DNA of 64,000 nucleotides from Bdellovibrio sp. UBA4095 (GTDB lineage Bacteria; Bdellovibrionota; Bdellovibrionia; Bdellovibrionales; Bdellovibrionaceae), in the NCBI GenBank assembly GCA_002381805.1, contig DFXZ01000005.1:1-64000 (forward strand), in the 5' to 3' direction. Positions 1 to 8,283 of the stretch are shown piece after piece. The translations under genes and the position numbers were made by a program. The notes beneath the pieces were generated by a model. The model worked only from the letters and a program-made list of their open reading frames with translations, was not told the origin of the DNA and did no database searches. Numbering within the stretch: position 1 is the first letter of the stretch; each line of letters opens with the position of its first letter.

Positions 1-1
1 A

Positions 2-400
2 AAAAGATCTCTTAAGAAATACGGCACACGAAAAGATGAGCGAAAGGCAAAGAGACAGTCACTCTTTGCGGAACTTCGCCCCTTCATTGCGCCCGGAGCG
101 ATTCTGAAATCCGACGAGAGTCCACACTATCCGGCAGATGTCGAAAGCTTCTTCCCTAGTTGTCGCCATAAACCATATAAAGGTCAGCGTGGATGCGTCG
201 TGGGACAAGGAGAACTTAAAGGTGGTGGTTATGATCCGCTTTTTAGTTTGAATCATTCCTATGCAATGTTCCGGGCAAATGTGAATCGGATCTTTCGGAG
301 AACCTGGAATACGACGAAGAAACCTGAACGACTGGCATTGCATTTAGCGATGTACGCGCTCTATCACAATCTTTTCATTATTCATCACCCAGCAAAATAG
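2..400 (+). CDS. C-terminal part of a DDE-type transposase (5' end outside window)
   Basis: The frame is open from base 2 to the TAG at 398-400, giving about 132 residues without a start, so the gene begins upstream. A short SDESPHY stretch (near residue 37) could hold one catalytic Asp. A basic helix with FRANVNRIFRRTW follows, then LHLAMYALYHN. This helix-Arg-rich arrangement is what I associate with the C-terminal catalytic half of IS1-like or other small DDE transposases, but the family call comes from memory of similar proteins and is tentative. No terminal inverted repeat could be identified downstream. It is probably an insertion-sequence copy or remnant. Confidence 0.5.
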   Translation, partial: KRSLKKYGTRKDERKAKRQSLFAELRPFIAPGAILKSDESPHYPADVESFFPSCRHKPYKGQRGCVVGQGELKGGGYDPLFSLNHSYAMFRANVNRIFRRTWNTTKKPERLALHLAMYALYHNLFIIHHPAK

Positions 401-481
401 AAATCTTACCAAAAGAAAATCTTTCTTGGCTTTGTAGATCTAAGAAGGGATTTTTCTAACAACAATTAAAGGGGCCAGTTT

Positions 482-1135
482 TTAGGCTTCATCTGTTTTT
501 TCGAACACTGGTTCACTAATATTAACATTAAGAAAGGCCACAATCTCCCGCCCCTTCTTAAGCGTCGCCACACAAAGTGTTCGAGCTTTAAATTTCAGTT
601 TCTCCAAACTTGCCCGCTCCACCAAGAAATGCTCACCAATTTCAGGAACCATAACTTGGTCTCCGCCCTTGATCATACTTTCGGCACATCTTAAAAATTC
701 TTGGCTCACCATCGGGTCACGATCGTAAAGGTGAATCCACTGCCGGCAATAGATATCTTCGAGGGTATAGCTAGAATACTCAAAGAAATGTAAAGTTCTA
801 AAAATCTGTGTGTGGTTAAGGCTATAAAACTCCACCATCGTATCGGAATCGATCGAGTCAAAAACCTTCTGATCAACATCGAAACCGAAATACTCTAAAG
901 CCGTTTTTACAAAAAAAGCAGTCTCCTTTAAGGAGTGTTTTTTGGATCGAACCATTCGGCAAATATCGAGATAACTTTGTAGATGCTCCAGGACGGAGCT
1001 CTTTTGCTCGGTGGTCAGCTGTAAAAAATAAGGTAACGTGGGAATTTTGTAAGGCCGAACAGAAAGCCCTTCTGCTTCGATTAACTGGCAGAGTTCTTCA
1101 CTTAAATTTCTAAAATTTGCTGAATGATCGACCAT
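482..1135 (-). CDS. Hypothetical cytoplasmic protein, 217 aa
   Basis: I do not recognise this protein. It has no signal peptide or membrane segment and looks like a soluble mixed alpha/beta protein. The N-terminal 100 residues are helical and rich in Glu/Leu. The C-terminal half alternates short strands (MVPEIGEHFLVERA, KARTLCVATLKKGREIVAFLNVNI) in a way that could be a PAS-like or ligand-binding domain, but no diagnostic motif is present. A TATAAT hexamer lies 8 nt before the ATG with GGA just after it, so the transcript leader is either extremely short or uses GGA as ribosome binding site. A terminator separates it from the XRE gene upstream on the same strand. Confidence 0.7.
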   Translation of the reverse strand: MVDHSANFRNLSEELCQLIEAEGLSVRPYKIPTLPYFLQLTTEQKSSVLEHLQSYLDICRMVRSKKHSLKETAFFVKTALEYFGFDVDQKVFDSIDSDTMVEFYSLNHTQIFRTLHFFEYSSYTLEDIYCRQWIHLYDRDPMVSQEFLRCAESMIKGGDQVMVPEIGEHFLVERASLEKLKFKARTLCVATLKKGREIVAFLNVNISEPVFEKTDEA

Positions 1136-1172
1136 ATTTTTCCATTATACGAAAGTCCCACGAATTTCCATT

Positions 1173-1201
1173 AAAAAAAGCCCTGAAAGGGCTTTTTTTT
1201 A
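1173..1201 (-). terminator. Rho-independent terminator after the XRE gene
   Basis: AGCCC-TGAAA-AGGGCT-type hairpin (stem 1179-1183 with 1189-1193) flanked by an A-run and a T-run, so it could act in both directions. On the minus strand it lies just after the XRE gene and before the 217-aa gene. Confidence 0.85.
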
Positions 1202-1230
1202 AACACTTGCATTAGGAAATCGGAGCGCTA

Positions 1231-1512
1231 CTAGCGGGCTTTGCTACTCGCGAATTTTCTTCGCAAATCCTGAGTAACTTCTTGAAGGGTTGCATTCAAC
1301 GTCACTTCAAACAAATCCTCTGCAGAAACTTTATAAAGCTCACCCAACTTTTTAAGAGCATTTATCGGAGGATGAGAGACTCCTCTTTCCCAATTGGAAA
1401 TGAACTGGGGCGTCGAATAACCTAATTTATCAGCAACATCTCTCTGAGAAAGACCAGCTAATACACGTTTCTGTTTTAAAAAGTCAGCTAACATATTCTT
1501 TTGTTGTTTCAT
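1231..1512 (-). CDS. XRE-family helix-turn-helix regulator, 93 aa
   Basis: A single Cro/C1-type HTH occupies residues 10-66: LKQKRVLAGLSQRDVADKLG is helices 1-2 and TPQFISNWERG is the recognition helix. It is followed by a short charged tail (DLRRKFASSKAR) without a second domain, so ligand sensing or partner binding is not evident. An AGGTGGA ribosome site precedes the ATG. The upstream DNA (about 1530-1545) is AT-rich and contains a GTTAAC palindrome that could be an autoregulatory operator. There is no toxin gene next to it, since the downstream gene is separated by a terminator. The target genes are unknown. Confidence 0.85.
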   Translation of the reverse strand: MKQQKNMLADFLKQKRVLAGLSQRDVADKLGYSTPQFISNWERGVSHPPINALKKLGELYKVSAEDLFEVTLNATLQEVTQDLRRKFASSKAR

Positions 1513-1758
1513 GTATTATCCACCTACAGTAATAAGTTAACAATATACTCATTCACGGCGCAGTGACAAGTATTAGGTTTTCGATTTCATAAGAAGCTTT
1601 CTTTACTGAGCACCACTAAACAAATCAATTATACACTATCAACACTAAATTACGCGGTGTTTTTTCACAGATACTTTTTAATGAAAGCTGACAGCTTTTT
1701 TGCTGGCTAAAGCGATCCAAACTCAGAAATAATACTCTGAAACAAAAAAGAAAGAAAT

Positions 1759-2289
1759 ATGAGTAACCTCATTTCATTTAACAGCACGCCTCTGACCGAG
1801 GCACTTAAACTTTCCGCAAAGTCCCTGCGATCGAGCCCTCAAGTGATTGAGCTTGAATTTATAGTGGAAGGCCCGCTGCACTCCATCTCATGGGCTGATC
1901 TGAACTCCGAACCCGTTCAAAGACGGGATGAACTCTGGAAAAGCACCTGTTTCGAAGCTTTCTTGAGTCTTTCCGCAGAGCCCTCACAACCTTACCTAGA
2001 AATCAATTGCTCGCCACGTGGGGACTGGAACATCTATTCCTTTGACTCCTATAGACAGGGTATGACCCCTTCCCCTGATCTTGTAGCCCAACTGATAAAG
2101 CGAGATGTTCAGCCCGAATATGCCGTTTTTACCGTCCAAATCAGGGGTCCGTTACCTTCTGAGCCACTTTTGACGAGCCTTACTGCTGTCGTCCAGTTTG
2201 TGGATGGAACAATCAGCTATTGGGCTCTTCAACACAGCCAGGAAAAGCCCAATTTTCACGACAAAAGCACCTTTATCGCAATAACATAA
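1759..2289 (+). CDS. DOMON-like (family 9 carbohydrate-binding-like) domain protein
   Basis: This 176-residue soluble protein has no signal peptide. Motifs DELWKSTCFEAFL (about 55-68), YLEINCSPRGDWNIYSFDSYRQGM (75-100, quoted here in outline) and the C-terminal YWALQHSQEKPNFHDKSTF match my memory of the DOMON_murB_like group of single-domain bacterial proteins. Those proteins have a beta-sandwich fold related to family 9 carbohydrate-binding modules. Ligand and role are unknown; heme or sugar binding is known for other DOMON proteins but is not shown here. The start is the ATG preceded by the purine-rich AAGAAAG. It stands alone, about 45 nt before the prpD promoter. Confidence 0.75.
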   Translation: MSNLISFNSTPLTEALKLSAKSLRSSPQVIELEFIVEGPLHSISWADLNSEPVQRRDELWKSTCFEAFLSLSAEPSQPYLEINCSPRGDWNIYSFDSYRQGMTPSPDLVAQLIKRDVQPEYAVFTVQIRGPLPSEPLLTSLTAVVQFVDGTISYWALQHSQEKPNFHDKSTFIAIT

Positions 2290-2334
2290 CGTACCGCATA
2301 AGTTAGTTTTTCACTCTGCTTAGAGGGCCGTTCC

Positions 2335-2363
2335 TTGACCCTTTTAAGCCTCCACGTTAGTTT
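2335..2363 (+). promoter_or_regulatory. Sigma-70-like promoter of prpD
   Basis: TTGACC (2335-2340), 17-nt spacer, TAGTTT (2358-2363). Similar TTGACC -35 boxes lie upstream of prpC and rpsO in this window. Confidence 0.5.
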
Positions 2364-2369
2364 TGCTTG

Positions 2370-2384
2370 TTTCAAATTTTGAAA
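2370..2384. promoter_or_regulatory. Perfect 7-1-7 palindrome in the prpD leader (candidate operator)
   Basis: TTTCAAATTTTGAAA has perfect 7-bp arms around a single central T. It sits between the predicted -10 box and the ribosome binding site of prpD, at about the transcription start, which is a repressor position. No regulator gene for the prp genes is visible in the window. Confidence 0.4.
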
Positions 2385-2407
2385 TCAAAGATCCAGAAAG
2401 GAATCTC

Positions 2408-3916
2408 ATGAAAAAACATCCTGTTCGAGTCTACCCTTCTAAAGAGAAATTAGACCGTAAAGATCAACTGGCTTGGAAAATTGCTGAAATTGCTTCTGAC
2501 AATGCTCCAATCAAAGCTGATGTCGTCGACATGGTCATCAATAGAATCATCGACAATGCATCTGTAGCTATTGCCGCAGCCAACCGTCGCCCGGTTGCTT
2601 CTGCTCGTGCAATGGCCTTGGCACATCCTCGCAATGGTGGCGCCACTGTTTTCGGTATGCCAAATGATCAAAAATTTGACTGTGAATGGGCAACTTGGGC
2701 CAACGGCACAGCTGTTCGTGAATTGGATTTCCATGACACTTTCTTGGCGGCGGATTACTCTCATCCTGGCGATAACATTCCACCTATTTTAGCAGTTGCT
2801 CAACAAATGGGTAAAAACGGGAAAGAACTCCTTCGTGGTATCGTCACTGGTTACGAAGTCCACGTCGACTTGGTTAAAGCCATTTGCCTACATGAGTTCA
2901 AAAAGGACCACATCGCCCACCTGTGCCCAGCGCAGGCGGCGGGAATCGGTACCATGTTGAACCTACCAACCGAAGTTATCTACCAAGCGGTTCAACAAGC
3001 GGTGCATGTTTCTTTCACCACTCGTCAATCTCGTAAAGGTGAAATCTCTTCATGGAAAGCTTACGCGCCAGCTCACGCAGCTAAACTTGCTATCGAAGCT
3101 GTTGACCGCGTTATGCGCGGCGAAGGCGCTCCGTCTCCGATTTATGAAGGTGAAGATTCCGTTATCGCTTACATGCTCTCTGGAAAAAATGGCAAATACG
3201 AAGTCCCACTTCCAGAAGTTGGCGAAGAAAAACGCGCGATCTTGGAAACTTACACCAAAGAACACTCTGCTGAATATCAATCACAAGCATTGATCGACCT
3301 TGCTCGTAAGATGAAACCAAAGATCAAAAACTTTGATGATGTCGACAATATCGTGATCCACACGTCCCACCATACTCATTACGTGATCGGCACAGGCGCA
3401 AATGATCCTCAAAAGATGGATCCAAACGCCTCTCGTGAGACCTTGGATCACTCTATCATGTACATTTTTGCGGTTGCTCTTCAAGACGGCACCTGGCACC
3501 ACGTTAATTCTTATGCTCCAGAGCGTGCGAAACGTGCTGACACTGTGGCTCTTTGGCACAAGATTTCAACTGTCGAAGATAAGCAATGGACCGCTTGGTA
3601 TCATGAGCAAGATCCCGACAAAAAACGTTTCGGTGGCCGTGTAGAAATCACTATGAAAAATGGCGAGAAAATCATCGACGAACTTGGCGTAGCTGACGCT
3701 CATCCAGCGGGTGCTCGTCCATTCAAACGTGCTGACTACATCCGCAAGTTCGACACTTTGACTGAAGGAATCATCACTAAGGCTGAACGTGATCGTTTCA
3801 TTGGCTTAGTTGAAAACCTCGAGAATTTGACGGCTGAGCAAGTTCAACAATTGAACGTGCAAATTCCAATAGAGAACCTTATTAATAACAAGCGTGACAA
3901 CAAAGGTATCTTCTAG
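2408..3916 (+). CDS. prpD: 2-methylcitrate dehydratase PrpD
   Basis: MmgE/PrpD-family enzyme that dehydrates 2-methylcitrate to 2-methyl-cis-aconitate in the methylcitrate cycle of propionyl-CoA oxidation. It acts in the cytoplasm. The 502-residue length is slightly above the usual 480 or so. Family signatures include ELDFHDTFLAADYSHPGDNIPPILA and the GYEVHVDL and TRQSRKGEISSWKAYAPAHAAK regions of the catalytic half. The ATG at 2408 is chosen because AGAAAGGA lies 6-8 nt upstream; an in-frame TTG further upstream has no such site. prpB follows after a terminator-like hairpin and prpC is 6 kb downstream, so all three cycle-specific enzymes are in the window. Confidence 0.93.
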   Translation: MKKHPVRVYPSKEKLDRKDQLAWKIAEIASDNAPIKADVVDMVINRIIDNASVAIAAANRRPVASARAMALAHPRNGGATVFGMPNDQKFDCEWATWANGTAVRELDFHDTFLAADYSHPGDNIPPILAVAQQMGKNGKELLRGIVTGYEVHVDLVKAICLHEFKKDHIAHLCPAQAAGIGTMLNLPTEVIYQAVQQAVHVSFTTRQSRKGEISSWKAYAPAHAAKLAIEAVDRVMRGEGAPSPIYEGEDSVIAYMLSGKNGKYEVPLPEVGEEKRAILETYTKEHSAEYQSQALIDLARKMKPKIKNFDDVDNIVIHTSHHTHYVIGTGANDPQKMDPNASRETLDHSIMYIFAVALQDGTWHHVNSYAPERAKRADTVALWHKISTVEDKQWTAWYHEQDPDKKRFGGRVEITMKNGEKIIDELGVADAHPAGARPFKRADYIRKFDTLTEGIITKAERDRFIGLVENLENLTAEQVQQLNVQIPIENLINNKRDNKGIF

Positions 3917-3927
3917 TTTTTTTGTAG

Positions 3928-3953
3928 GCCCGGTCGCTGATCGGGCTTTTCTT
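3928..3953 (+). terminator. Terminator between prpD and prpB
   Basis: GCCCGGTC-GCT-GATCGGGC hairpin (3928-3935 with 3939-3946, one G-T pair) followed by TTTTCTTTCTCTC. With only 30 nt to prpB, it may attenuate rather than fully stop transcription. Confidence 0.65.
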
Positions 3954-3984
3954 TCTCTCTTCATTTTATCCTTTGGGGGCTCTC

Positions 3985-4887
3985 ATGTTGTTTCCTGAAA
4001 TCACACCCGCTCAAAAACGCAAAAATTTTCGCGAAGCTCTAAAAACTGGAAAACTTCTTCAGTTTCCAGGGGCCTGGTCTCCGTTGGTCAGCATGGCTAT
4101 TGAAAAGCAGGGCTTTGATGGCGTTTATATCTCTGGTTCGGTTTTATCCAATGACCTTGGTTATCCAGACATCGGTTTGACGACTCTTACTGAAGTCGCT
4201 CAACGTGGTCGCCAGATCGCTCGCACGACGAAGCTGCCAACAATCCTAGACATCGACACCGGCTTTGGCGAGCCGATGAGCGCGACCCGCACCGTGCAAG
4301 AAATGATTGAGATGGGACTTGCAGGGTGCCATATCGAGGACCAAATCAATCCTAAGCGTTGCGGTCACTTGGATGGTAAAGCCTTGGTTACACGCGAAGA
4401 TGCCACTCGTAAAGTAGCAGCTGCTGCTCGAGGAAAAGCTCTCGATGACAACTTCCTTTTGATCGCAAGAACTGACGCGCGTGCCGTCGAAGGCCTCGAC
4501 AAAGCTATTGATCGCGCAAAGGCCTACATTGATGCCGGCGCCGACTGTATTTTCACCGAAGCGCTTGAAAATGAAAAAGAATTCGAAACTTTCCGCAAAG
4601 CTGTCTCTGTCCCACTTTTGGCGAATATGACTGAGTTCGGGAAAGGTCGTCTTTATACTTATGAAGAACTCTCTAATCTGGGCTACAATATCGTCATCTA
4701 CCCCGTCACGACGTTCCGTCTTGCCATGGGTGCGACTGTCGAGGGCCTTGCCGAGATTAAAGCTAAGGGAACTCAAGAAGGTCTGCTTGGAAAAATGCAG
4801 CACCGAAAAGATCTCTATACGCTGACTCGCTATGATGAGTACAACTCATTTGACTCGAATATTTTCAATTTTAAAGTTCGCGAGTAA
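3985..4887 (+). CDS. prpB: Methylisocitrate lyase PrpB
   Basis: Isocitrate-lyase superfamily TIM barrel that splits 2-methylisocitrate into pyruvate and succinate, the last step of the methylcitrate cycle. The 300-residue length is typical. The signature KRCGH (residues 124-128) carries the catalytic Cys126. DIDTGFGEP (about 89-97) and HIEDQ supply Mg2+ and phosphoenolpyruvate-type ligands. The Leu/Ser context after GVYISGSVLS matches methylisocitrate lyases rather than long isocitrate lyases. The ATG at 3985 has a GGGGG ribosome site; a TTG 12 nt earlier is the alternative start. It is likely expressed with prpD. Confidence 0.93.
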   Translation: MLFPEITPAQKRKNFREALKTGKLLQFPGAWSPLVSMAIEKQGFDGVYISGSVLSNDLGYPDIGLTTLTEVAQRGRQIARTTKLPTILDIDTGFGEPMSATRTVQEMIEMGLAGCHIEDQINPKRCGHLDGKALVTREDATRKVAAAARGKALDDNFLLIARTDARAVEGLDKAIDRAKAYIDAGADCIFTEALENEKEFETFRKAVSVPLLANMTEFGKGRLYTYEELSNLGYNIVIYPVTTFRLAMGATVEGLAEIKAKGTQEGLLGKMQHRKDLYTLTRYDEYNSFDSNIFNFKVRE

Positions 4888-4900
4888 ATGTTTATTATAA

Positions 4901-4951
4901 GCGGAGGCGTTCCCGCCTCCGCCAGAACCCGGGTCACCATTTGTCCCGGGT
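4901..4951 (+). promoter_or_regulatory. Two tandem GC-rich hairpins upstream of lplA
   Basis: The first is a perfect 9-bp stem GCGGAGGCG / CGCCTCCGC with loop TTCC (4901-4922). The second is ACCCGGG / CCCGGGT (4927-4933 with 4945-4951) around an 11-nt loop. Neither has a T-run. They may end the prpB transcript, stabilise its 3' end, or form a structured 5' leader for lplA, whose start lies 48 nt further on. Confidence 0.5.
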
Positions 4952-4998
4952 AAGGTTGAGGCCGAAGTCTTTTTTGAAGCCAAGACCGAGGTTACCAA

Positions 4999-6018
4999 AT
5001 GACGAAATTAAAAGTATTTCTTTCTAATAGTTTAAATCCCCATTTGAATTTAGCCACTGAAGAGTGGATCTTTCATAATCTGGATCCTTCTCAGCAAGTA
5101 CTCTTCTTGTGGCGAAATGAAGAGACCGTCGTCATCGGCCGAAACCAAAATCCCTGGTCTGAGTGCAATCTTGCAAAAATGAAAGAAGAGAAGGTTCATC
5201 TGGCACGCCGAACCACTGGCGGTGGCGCGGTATTTCATGACTTAGGCAATACAAACTTTACCTTTCTTTCGCCGAAAGAGGCCTACAAGCGCGACAACAA
5301 TGTGCAGATCATTTTCAATGCCTTAAAAAAGTTCAATATTGTCGGCGAAGCTTCGGGCCGAAATGATCTGCTCATTCCTTTTGCAGATGGCCCACGCAAA
5401 TTTAGCGGCAGTGCTTACCGAGAAAAGAAAGATCGCGCCTTTCATCATGGCACTTTACTTTTACATACAGACCTGACTCGCTTGGGCAATTATTTGACTC
5501 CCAACCCGAAGAAACTCCAGGCTAAAGGCAAAGAGTCGGTCCGAGCAAGGGTTGCAAACTTAACGGAAATTGCTGCTCAGCTGACTCACGATCATATCAT
5601 TGATTCGATGATTCCAGCCTTTGAAGAGTTCTATGGTGCAAAAGCGGAAATCGAACATTTAGATCTTGAAAGCCTGCAAGCTATTCCTGAACTGAAAACT
5701 CAATACGATTCACTCAGCGATTGGACCTGGCTTTATGGACATACTCTGGAGTTCAACCAAAAAATAGACGAGTATCTCTCGTTAGGTTTTTTTGATTTTC
5801 AATTCCAAGTTGAAGACGGTCTTATCAAAGACCTTAAAATCTACACAGATTGCCTTTATCCGCAGTTAACAGATGAGCTGACGACACTTCTGAAGAGTCA
5901 GCCTTATTCTGGTCGCTCTGTAGAAAATGCTTTTCAGAAGTTGAGCCTTAACTCGCCTGAAATCGAGCCCGGTCTGAACGAACTCAAATCTTGGTTGTGC
6001 CGGGAAATTGAAGTTTAA
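4999..6018 (+). CDS. lplA: Lipoate-protein ligase A
   Basis: Activates free lipoate with ATP and transfers it to lysines of lipoyl domains in 2-oxoacid dehydrogenases and the glycine cleavage H protein. The biotin/lipoate ligase fold is shown by RRTTGGGAVFHD (residues 70-81), the lipoate/AMP-binding loop, and by GPRKFSGSAY with the catalytic Lys134. Residues from about 250 onward (SDWTWLYGHT and beyond) are the accessory C-terminal domain of full-length LplA; total 339 residues, the usual size. GAGG precedes the ATG. In a predator this allows salvage of prey-derived lipoate. Confidence 0.93.
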   Translation: MTKLKVFLSNSLNPHLNLATEEWIFHNLDPSQQVLFLWRNEETVVIGRNQNPWSECNLAKMKEEKVHLARRTTGGGAVFHDLGNTNFTFLSPKEAYKRDNNVQIIFNALKKFNIVGEASGRNDLLIPFADGPRKFSGSAYREKKDRAFHHGTLLLHTDLTRLGNYLTPNPKKLQAKGKESVRARVANLTEIAAQLTHDHIIDSMIPAFEEFYGAKAEIEHLDLESLQAIPELKTQYDSLSDWTWLYGHTLEFNQKIDEYLSLGFFDFQFQVEDGLIKDLKIYTDCLYPQLTDELTTLLKSQPYSGRSVENAFQKLSLNSPEIEPGLNELKSWLCREIEV

Positions 6019-6162
6019 CAGCCCGATTTGACAAAAAACCTCTCGAAGTATCAATAAAATTCTCTTTTTAGACAATTACCCCTTGGATGTGTCAAGGGGA
6101 TGACAAGACATTCGCGTCGGCATTCGATAAATCTCTTCCTATTCAATAGCGAAGGGAATGGC

Positions 6163-8181
6163 ATGTCCTTATTTAATTTTCTGTTCGGTTCACAGTCAAA
6201 AATCGGGTTTTTTCTTGCGACGTTTCTTTTTCTTCCGTCTGTTTCATGGGCTGAATGCCTCTTGCAGCAGCAGCTCCATGGACAGAAGCACTTTGTCTGC
6301 CGAGCACCGGGAACCAGTAAATCTGTTCATGTCCTAGATCTTGAAGGGGATTTCGCCAAGACTGCTTACTACCACGGTCGATTTCTGCACAAAGAGATCG
6401 AACGCGGGGTTTTGGCAGGGGTGCAAATTCGAACTGAACGCGCGCTCAATGAACTGGATCAGAAAGACCGAGAGAAGATTCTGCTCATCAAAAAATGCGT
6501 GATCAACAACTACCGAAGCAGCGTCTCTCGAGAATTCAAAATGGGACTCGAGAACCTCTACAGCGGCATGCGTGACTCTGGCAGTACTGTTACCTGGAAA
6601 GCTTTTGAAGAATCCAATTATATGGTGGAGTTTTCGATTTTTATGGACTCTTTGCAAAGACAGATGAGTCAAAATTCGACAAAGACCTCTTTGAAAGTTT
6701 TTTCTTCCTGCGCCCCCTACTTCGTCGGAAATACTCTTCTGAAACCCATCCGAAAGATTGCCAAGGGTCTTCGTTCTATAAAAATGGGATGCACAGGGAT
6801 TAGCGCTTCCGCAAACAGCTCCAAGGATGGAGCGCTTGTTCATGGACGAAATTTTGACTCTGGACTGTTGGGTTACTATGAAAACGATCAAGTGATTGTC
6901 ATCAATCGTCAAAAAAACGGTATCACTTCCGTAGGAATCGCTTCCGCAGGCTTACATTATGCGGGAGGAATCAGTGGCTTTAACAATTACGGCTTGTCAG
7001 CCAGCTTGCATGAATTACAAACTGAAGGCGTCAAAATTAAATATGCTTCCGGCCGTTCTGATATTGGGCCCTATCTTTTGCATTCGGTCGTACAAAAGGC
7101 CCGCACTCTCGACGAAGCCATTGCGATTATCAAAAATCGAAAAGGATTTGGAGCCTGGACATTCTTTATATCCGACTCCAAAAGTGATGAGTCCGCATCC
7201 ATAGAACTCAGCGGTAACACCGTAGTTGTGGCTCGCCGCCAAAAGCAGCGCTTCATGGGGCAAAGCAACCACTTCTTGGCGCCGGCCACGGCCAAAGAGG
7301 GCTATGAATACAGCCTGAATAAAACCCTCGAAACGCGCGCCCGGCTTGCGCATGTCGATCGAACTCTCCAAGAGGACTTCGGTCGACTTGATTTTCAGTG
7401 GGTCATTGATCGTCTAACTGGTCATTATGATGAACTCGTCGGTGAACGCAGTTTTGGACGGACCACCACCAAAGTGTACACTGCTGCTACTCATGTGATG
7501 GTACCGGCTCGGCAAGAATGGTGGATGAGTCTTCCAGAAAGTTTACCAACGAACCGTTCAAATTTTGTGGGATTTCGCTTAGTCAAAGATTCTGACGTGC
7601 CTGTGGAAATTGTCGGAACAACGAAAGCTTGGGAAGATTCTGCGAAGCGCTCCTGGTATGATTCGATGAAGTTCTACATTCAAGCGTATCTATCTAATGA
7701 GCAGGATTCCAAAACACCTTACGGCCTGGAACGCACCCTTGACCGTCTAGAAGCGGCAGTGGCCCTGGCTCAGGAATCTCATATCTATGAGTTTCCCTAT
7801 CACTTCATGTGGGCTCGCATCAAGATTTCACAAGCCGCCCAAGAAATGACATCGGGAAGCAAGGATCACGCGTCGAAGAAACTTCATCAGGCAAACTCAA
7901 AGCTCCAGGAAATTCTCTCTGAACTTCGTGGCAAGCTTCACCCCTATGAAGAGTTCCAAGTTCATCTGTGGACTTTTCGAGCGGAGTCGCTACTGCCCTC
8001 TTCGCAGCAAAATACAGAACTGATCCAGTATTCGCAAAGGCAAGCTCAGGCAATTTTAAAGAATCTCAAGAACACCTATCCTCGGCAGGCAGAACTTCGA
8101 GATTTACATACAAGCCTCAGCCAAAAAAACCAACTCGAGGTCATCAGAGAATCGGACATCCGCTTCGGCACTGTCGAATAG
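6163..8181 (+). CDS. Secreted C45/acyltransferase-like NTN hydrolase
   Basis: The protein has 672 residues with a signal peptide at 1-30 (cut after SVSWA). The NTN-hydrolase start site MGCTGISASANSSKDGALV is at about residue 208, with Cys210 as likely nucleophile after autocatalytic release of an unusually long 180-residue exported propart. GRNFD and SAGLHYAGGISGFNNYGLS are typical of the C45 peptidase / acyl-CoA:6-APA acyltransferase family, which acts on amide bonds of small acylated compounds. The last 170 residues are helical and TPR-like. The ATG at 6163 is chosen for its GAAGGGAA site and because it starts the signal peptide. A hairpin CCCCTTG/CAAGGGG lies at 6079-6099. Substrate unknown; a prey-derived amide or bile-acid-like substrate is only a guess. 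Confidence 0.75.
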   Translation: MSLFNFLFGSQSKIGFFLATFLFLPSVSWAECLLQQQLHGQKHFVCRAPGTSKSVHVLDLEGDFAKTAYYHGRFLHKEIERGVLAGVQIRTERALNELDQKDREKILLIKKCVINNYRSSVSREFKMGLENLYSGMRDSGSTVTWKAFEESNYMVEFSIFMDSLQRQMSQNSTKTSLKVFSSCAPYFVGNTLLKPIRKIAKGLRSIKMGCTGISASANSSKDGALVHGRNFDSGLLGYYENDQVIVINRQKNGITSVGIASAGLHYAGGISGFNNYGLSASLHELQTEGVKIKYASGRSDIGPYLLHSVVQKARTLDEAIAIIKNRKGFGAWTFFISDSKSDESASIELSGNTVVVARRQKQRFMGQSNHFLAPATAKEGYEYSLNKTLETRARLAHVDRTLQEDFGRLDFQWVIDRLTGHYDELVGERSFGRTTTKVYTAATHVMVPARQEWWMSLPESLPTNRSNFVGFRLVKDSDVPVEIVGTTKAWEDSAKRSWYDSMKFYIQAYLSNEQDSKTPYGLERTLDRLEAAVALAQESHIYEFPYHFMWARIKISQAAQEMTSGSKDHASKKLHQANSKLQEILSELRGKLHPYEEFQVHLWTFRAESLLPSSQQNTELIQYSQRQAQAILKNLKNTYPRQAELRDLHTSLSQKNQLEVIRESDIRFGTVE

Positions 8182-8194
8182 AGTATCAGCTTTC

Positions 8195-8221
8195 GACAGG
8201 TGCCCGGAGAGGCACCCTGTC
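8195..8221 (+). terminator. Hairpin after the C45 hydrolase gene
   Basis: GACAGG-TGCC / GGCA-C-CCTGTC stem around CGGAGA, with one bulged base. It has no clear T-run, so it may be a 3'-end stabiliser rather than an intrinsic terminator. Confidence 0.4.
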
Positions 8222-8283
8222 AGAAAACTAACACCCCAGATGATCTCTGCTCTAATTTATAAGGTTAGAGTGCAGAACGGATT

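Noticed and set aside
59..343. Minus-strand ORF opposite the transposase fragment
   Set aside because: Entirely antisense to the longer, composition-typical transposase frame and with no recognisable domain or ribosome site.
6079..6099. Terminator after lplA
   Set aside because: CCCCTTG/CAAGGGG hairpin has no T-run and a 7-nt loop; it is mentioned only as a leader hairpin of the C45 gene.
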